Positions 62,586-64,000 of a stretch of DNA of 64,000 nucleotides are shown piece by piece. Under the pieces are notes generated by a model. It was not told where the DNA came from and did not search any database. It saw only the letters and a list, made by a program, of their open reading frames with translations. The translations under genes were made by a program, and so were the position numbers. Source of the DNA: Rotaria macrura (lineage: Eukaryota > Rotifera > Eurotatoria > Philodinida > Philodinidae); contig OENT01000123.1 in NCBI GenBank assembly GCA_900239685.1, positions 67,328-131,327 of the forward strand. Reading direction: 5' to 3'. The stretch's first letter is position 1; each line of letters starts with the position of its first letter.

Positions 62586-64000
62586 CTATTGTTTCTTTAA
62601 ACGACAACCACTTCCATCCAGTACACTGACACCCTCTTCCTCGCTTTTAACGCTGTGACTACTTATGGCGAGTACTGTACGATCGAATTGTGATAAATCA
62701 GATGATGTCAATTCATGATTTTGCGAATGTTCGGGAATTTCAGTTGAGTCTCTTCGTGTTAAGTCATTGTTGTCAATGAGAGAGTTCTTTCGAGATACTA
62801 AATTTAAAAAATGGTTTTTAATACTATATCGTTTTGACCAAAGAAATACGAAGAACGATAAAATAGTAACAAGACCAAAAATTAAAAATAATCCACCGAT
62901 GGATTTAATGTTGACGGCAGTTGATGTTTCATATGTATCCGGACAAATTTTCTTTTGAAACCATTTTCGTCTTAACTGATCAAGTTGATCGGATTCTCGA
63001 AGTGATAAAATATGAACATCCAAATCGTTGGCATACAACCATTTCTTTTTTGAAACAATACCATGATCTCCTTTATGAAAATCTTCTTCAATTACAGTTA
63101 AATTACAATAAACATTATTCGTAAAATATTCCGCTATGGCACCATCCATGAATGCAACATCAATAATACCTTCTAGTAGACTATCATACAATTCTTTTTG
63201 AGATTTTAACGGATAATAATTTGGACTTCGAGATATTTCTCTCAAATAATATTCTTCTATTGCTGTATCAACGAGAATACCAATACGATTAAATGGTATT
63301 CTTCCATCTTTGATATCATCGATTCCTGAAATAATATCTTTTGATTTTAATATTGTTAGATCAGATGCTAAATTGGCAGTATATGTTGCTAATAATATTA
63401 AACTTATCATATATAAACCAGCTGTTAATAAACGTCCAGCAGCTGTACTAACATTAAAATCAACACCGTATCCAACAATATTACCAAAAGAATACCAAAC
63501 ACTCATGAGAAATTGGGATAGTAGGGATCGACTGTTTAATCTTTCATTATCGTATCTTTCAATGAGACAAAGTAAAAAAGCAGCATAGATCCAAACACCA
63601 AAAACTAATAACCAAAGTTGACGTGAAAATGGCTTGGAAAATGATAACAGATCAATACTAACATCAAGTGGTCTTCGAGTTAGAATACGTAAGGAATTAT
63701 CAAATATGGCATTAGAAAATGTCACTGTTTCTTTTCGTGTAGCAGTAACTGTCACATCACCAACGACAATATCATAATCACCTTTAACTACGATTTGAAT
63801 AATTTCTGAATAATTTTCATTTGCTGGTACTATTTCAATTTGTGGAATAAATTCTATTTTATGTTTTAAAAGTTCAATGAGATCAGGTATATATCCAGTT
63901 AGTTTTGTTCTATTCTGTCCGAATTCATCAATAAAATGTGTTAATATTGTGAATGGAATCGATTGAATAACACCGATTCGTAATTTTTTACCTTTAAGCA
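62586..64000 (-). CDS. Ionotropic glutamate receptor with a GYG-containing pore, 5' end beyond the window
   Basis: Minus strand; the reading frame is open from the window edge to the stop at 62586. It encodes the end of ligand-binding half S1 (I-V-V-G-D-V-T-V-T-A-T-R-K-E-T-V-T-F-S, in the position of the canonical T-x-T-x-x-R-E-x-x-I-x-F-S), then M1 (LWLLVFGVWIYAAFLLCLI). The pore loop and M3 follow (SVWYSFGNIVGYGVDF, then LYMISLILLATYTANLASDL, matching the SYTANLAA gating motif). Next come S2 (D-V-A-F-M-D-G-A-I-A-E-Y-F), M4 (IGGLFLIFGLVTILSFFVFLW) and a polar cytoplasmic tail. S1 Arg of the T-x-x-R motif is kept. The I-V-G-Y-G in the pore replaces the usual Q/R/N-site region and resembles the potassium-channel filter. 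Such a receptor, AvGluR1, has been described from the bdelloid Adineta vaga. No intron is seen in this part. The N-terminal domain and signal peptide are outside the window. Confidence 0.93.
   Translation of the reverse strand, partial: LKGKKLRIGVIQSIPFTILTHFIDEFGQNRTKLTGYIPDLIELLKHKIEFIPQIEIVPANENYSEIIQIVVKGDYDIVVGDVTVTATRKETVTFSNAIFDNSLRILTRRPLDVSIDLLSFSKPFSRQLWLLVFGVWIYAAFLLCLIERYDNERLNSRSLLSQFLMSVWYSFGNIVGYGVDFNVSTAAGRLLTAGLYMISLILLATYTANLASDLTILKSKDIISGIDDIKDGRIPFNRIGILVDTAIEEYYLREISRSPNYYPLKSQKELYDSLLEGIIDVAFMDGAIAEYFTNNVYCNLTVIEEDFHKGDHGIVSKKKWLYANDLDVHILSLRESDQLDQLRRKWFQKKICPDTYETSTAVNIKSIGGLFLIFGLVTILSFFVFLWSKRYSIKNHFLNLVSRKNSLIDNNDLTRRDSTEIPEHSQNHELTSSDLSQFDRTVLAISSHSVKSEEEGVSVLDGSGCRLKKQ

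Noticed and set aside
63310..63588. Plus-strand frame within the receptor gene
   Set aside because: Antisense shadow of the glutamate-receptor coding strand.
1..64000. tRNA, rRNA or CRISPR features
   Set aside because: No cloverleaf with a GGTTCGA-type T arm, no rRNA-like block and no spaced direct repeats were seen by eye; a tRNAscan or Infernal run would settle the RNA question.

Overview
The window is animal nuclear DNA, most probably from a bdelloid rotifer (Rotaria/Adineta-like). It is AT-rich. Its genes are split by many short GT-AG introns and separated by long AT-rich spacers. The gene content is typical of bdelloids: a decayed giant FG-GAP repeat protein, relics of ADP-ribosyltransferase/TPR, von Willebrand A and F-box-like families, a B-box/coiled-coil protein, two genes of bacterial aspect (a type II L-asparaginase and a DraG-type ADP-ribosylglycohydrolase), and an ionotropic glutamate receptor with a potassium-channel-like GYG pore motif. 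The assignment rests on sequence reading and family knowledge only; no database search was possible.

Layout: 2.4-5.2 kb, a secreted chitin-binding protein (+) with six peritrophin-type domains on 13 exons, all introns phase 1. 5.8-12.1 kb, a single-domain hexokinase (+) with a probable N-terminal membrane-anchor exon. 14.1-14.8 kb, a non-autonomous inverted-repeat element with a minisatellite core. 15.4-19.6 kb, an FG-GAP pseudogene (-) broken by several frameshifts, a 22-bp duplication and a stop. 25.5-28.7 kb, an asparaginase (+) whose bacterial-like, intron-free catalytic region seems joined to two 5' exons. 35.4-37.3 kb, an RBR E3 ubiquitin ligase of RNF217 type (+). 41-50.3 kb, a zone of relics (F-box-like +, VWA -, ART/TPR -) with one small two-exon gene (-) at 43.6-44.0 kb. 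54.1-54.8 kb, a hAT-type MITE. 56.1-62.2 kb, a B-box exon followed by an ADP-ribosylglycohydrolase gene; splice phases allow one chimeric gene, and one of its introns holds a second hAT-type MITE. 62.6 kb to the window end, the 3' part of an iGluR gene (-).

The genes do not form a pathway or operon, as expected for a eukaryote. The thematic link is ADP-ribosylation: a dead transferase relic lies about 6 kb from an intact hydrolase. The most interesting items are the GYG-pore glutamate receptor, the possible B-box/ADP-ribosylglycohydrolase chimera, and the bacterial-type asparaginase with eukaryotic 5' exons.
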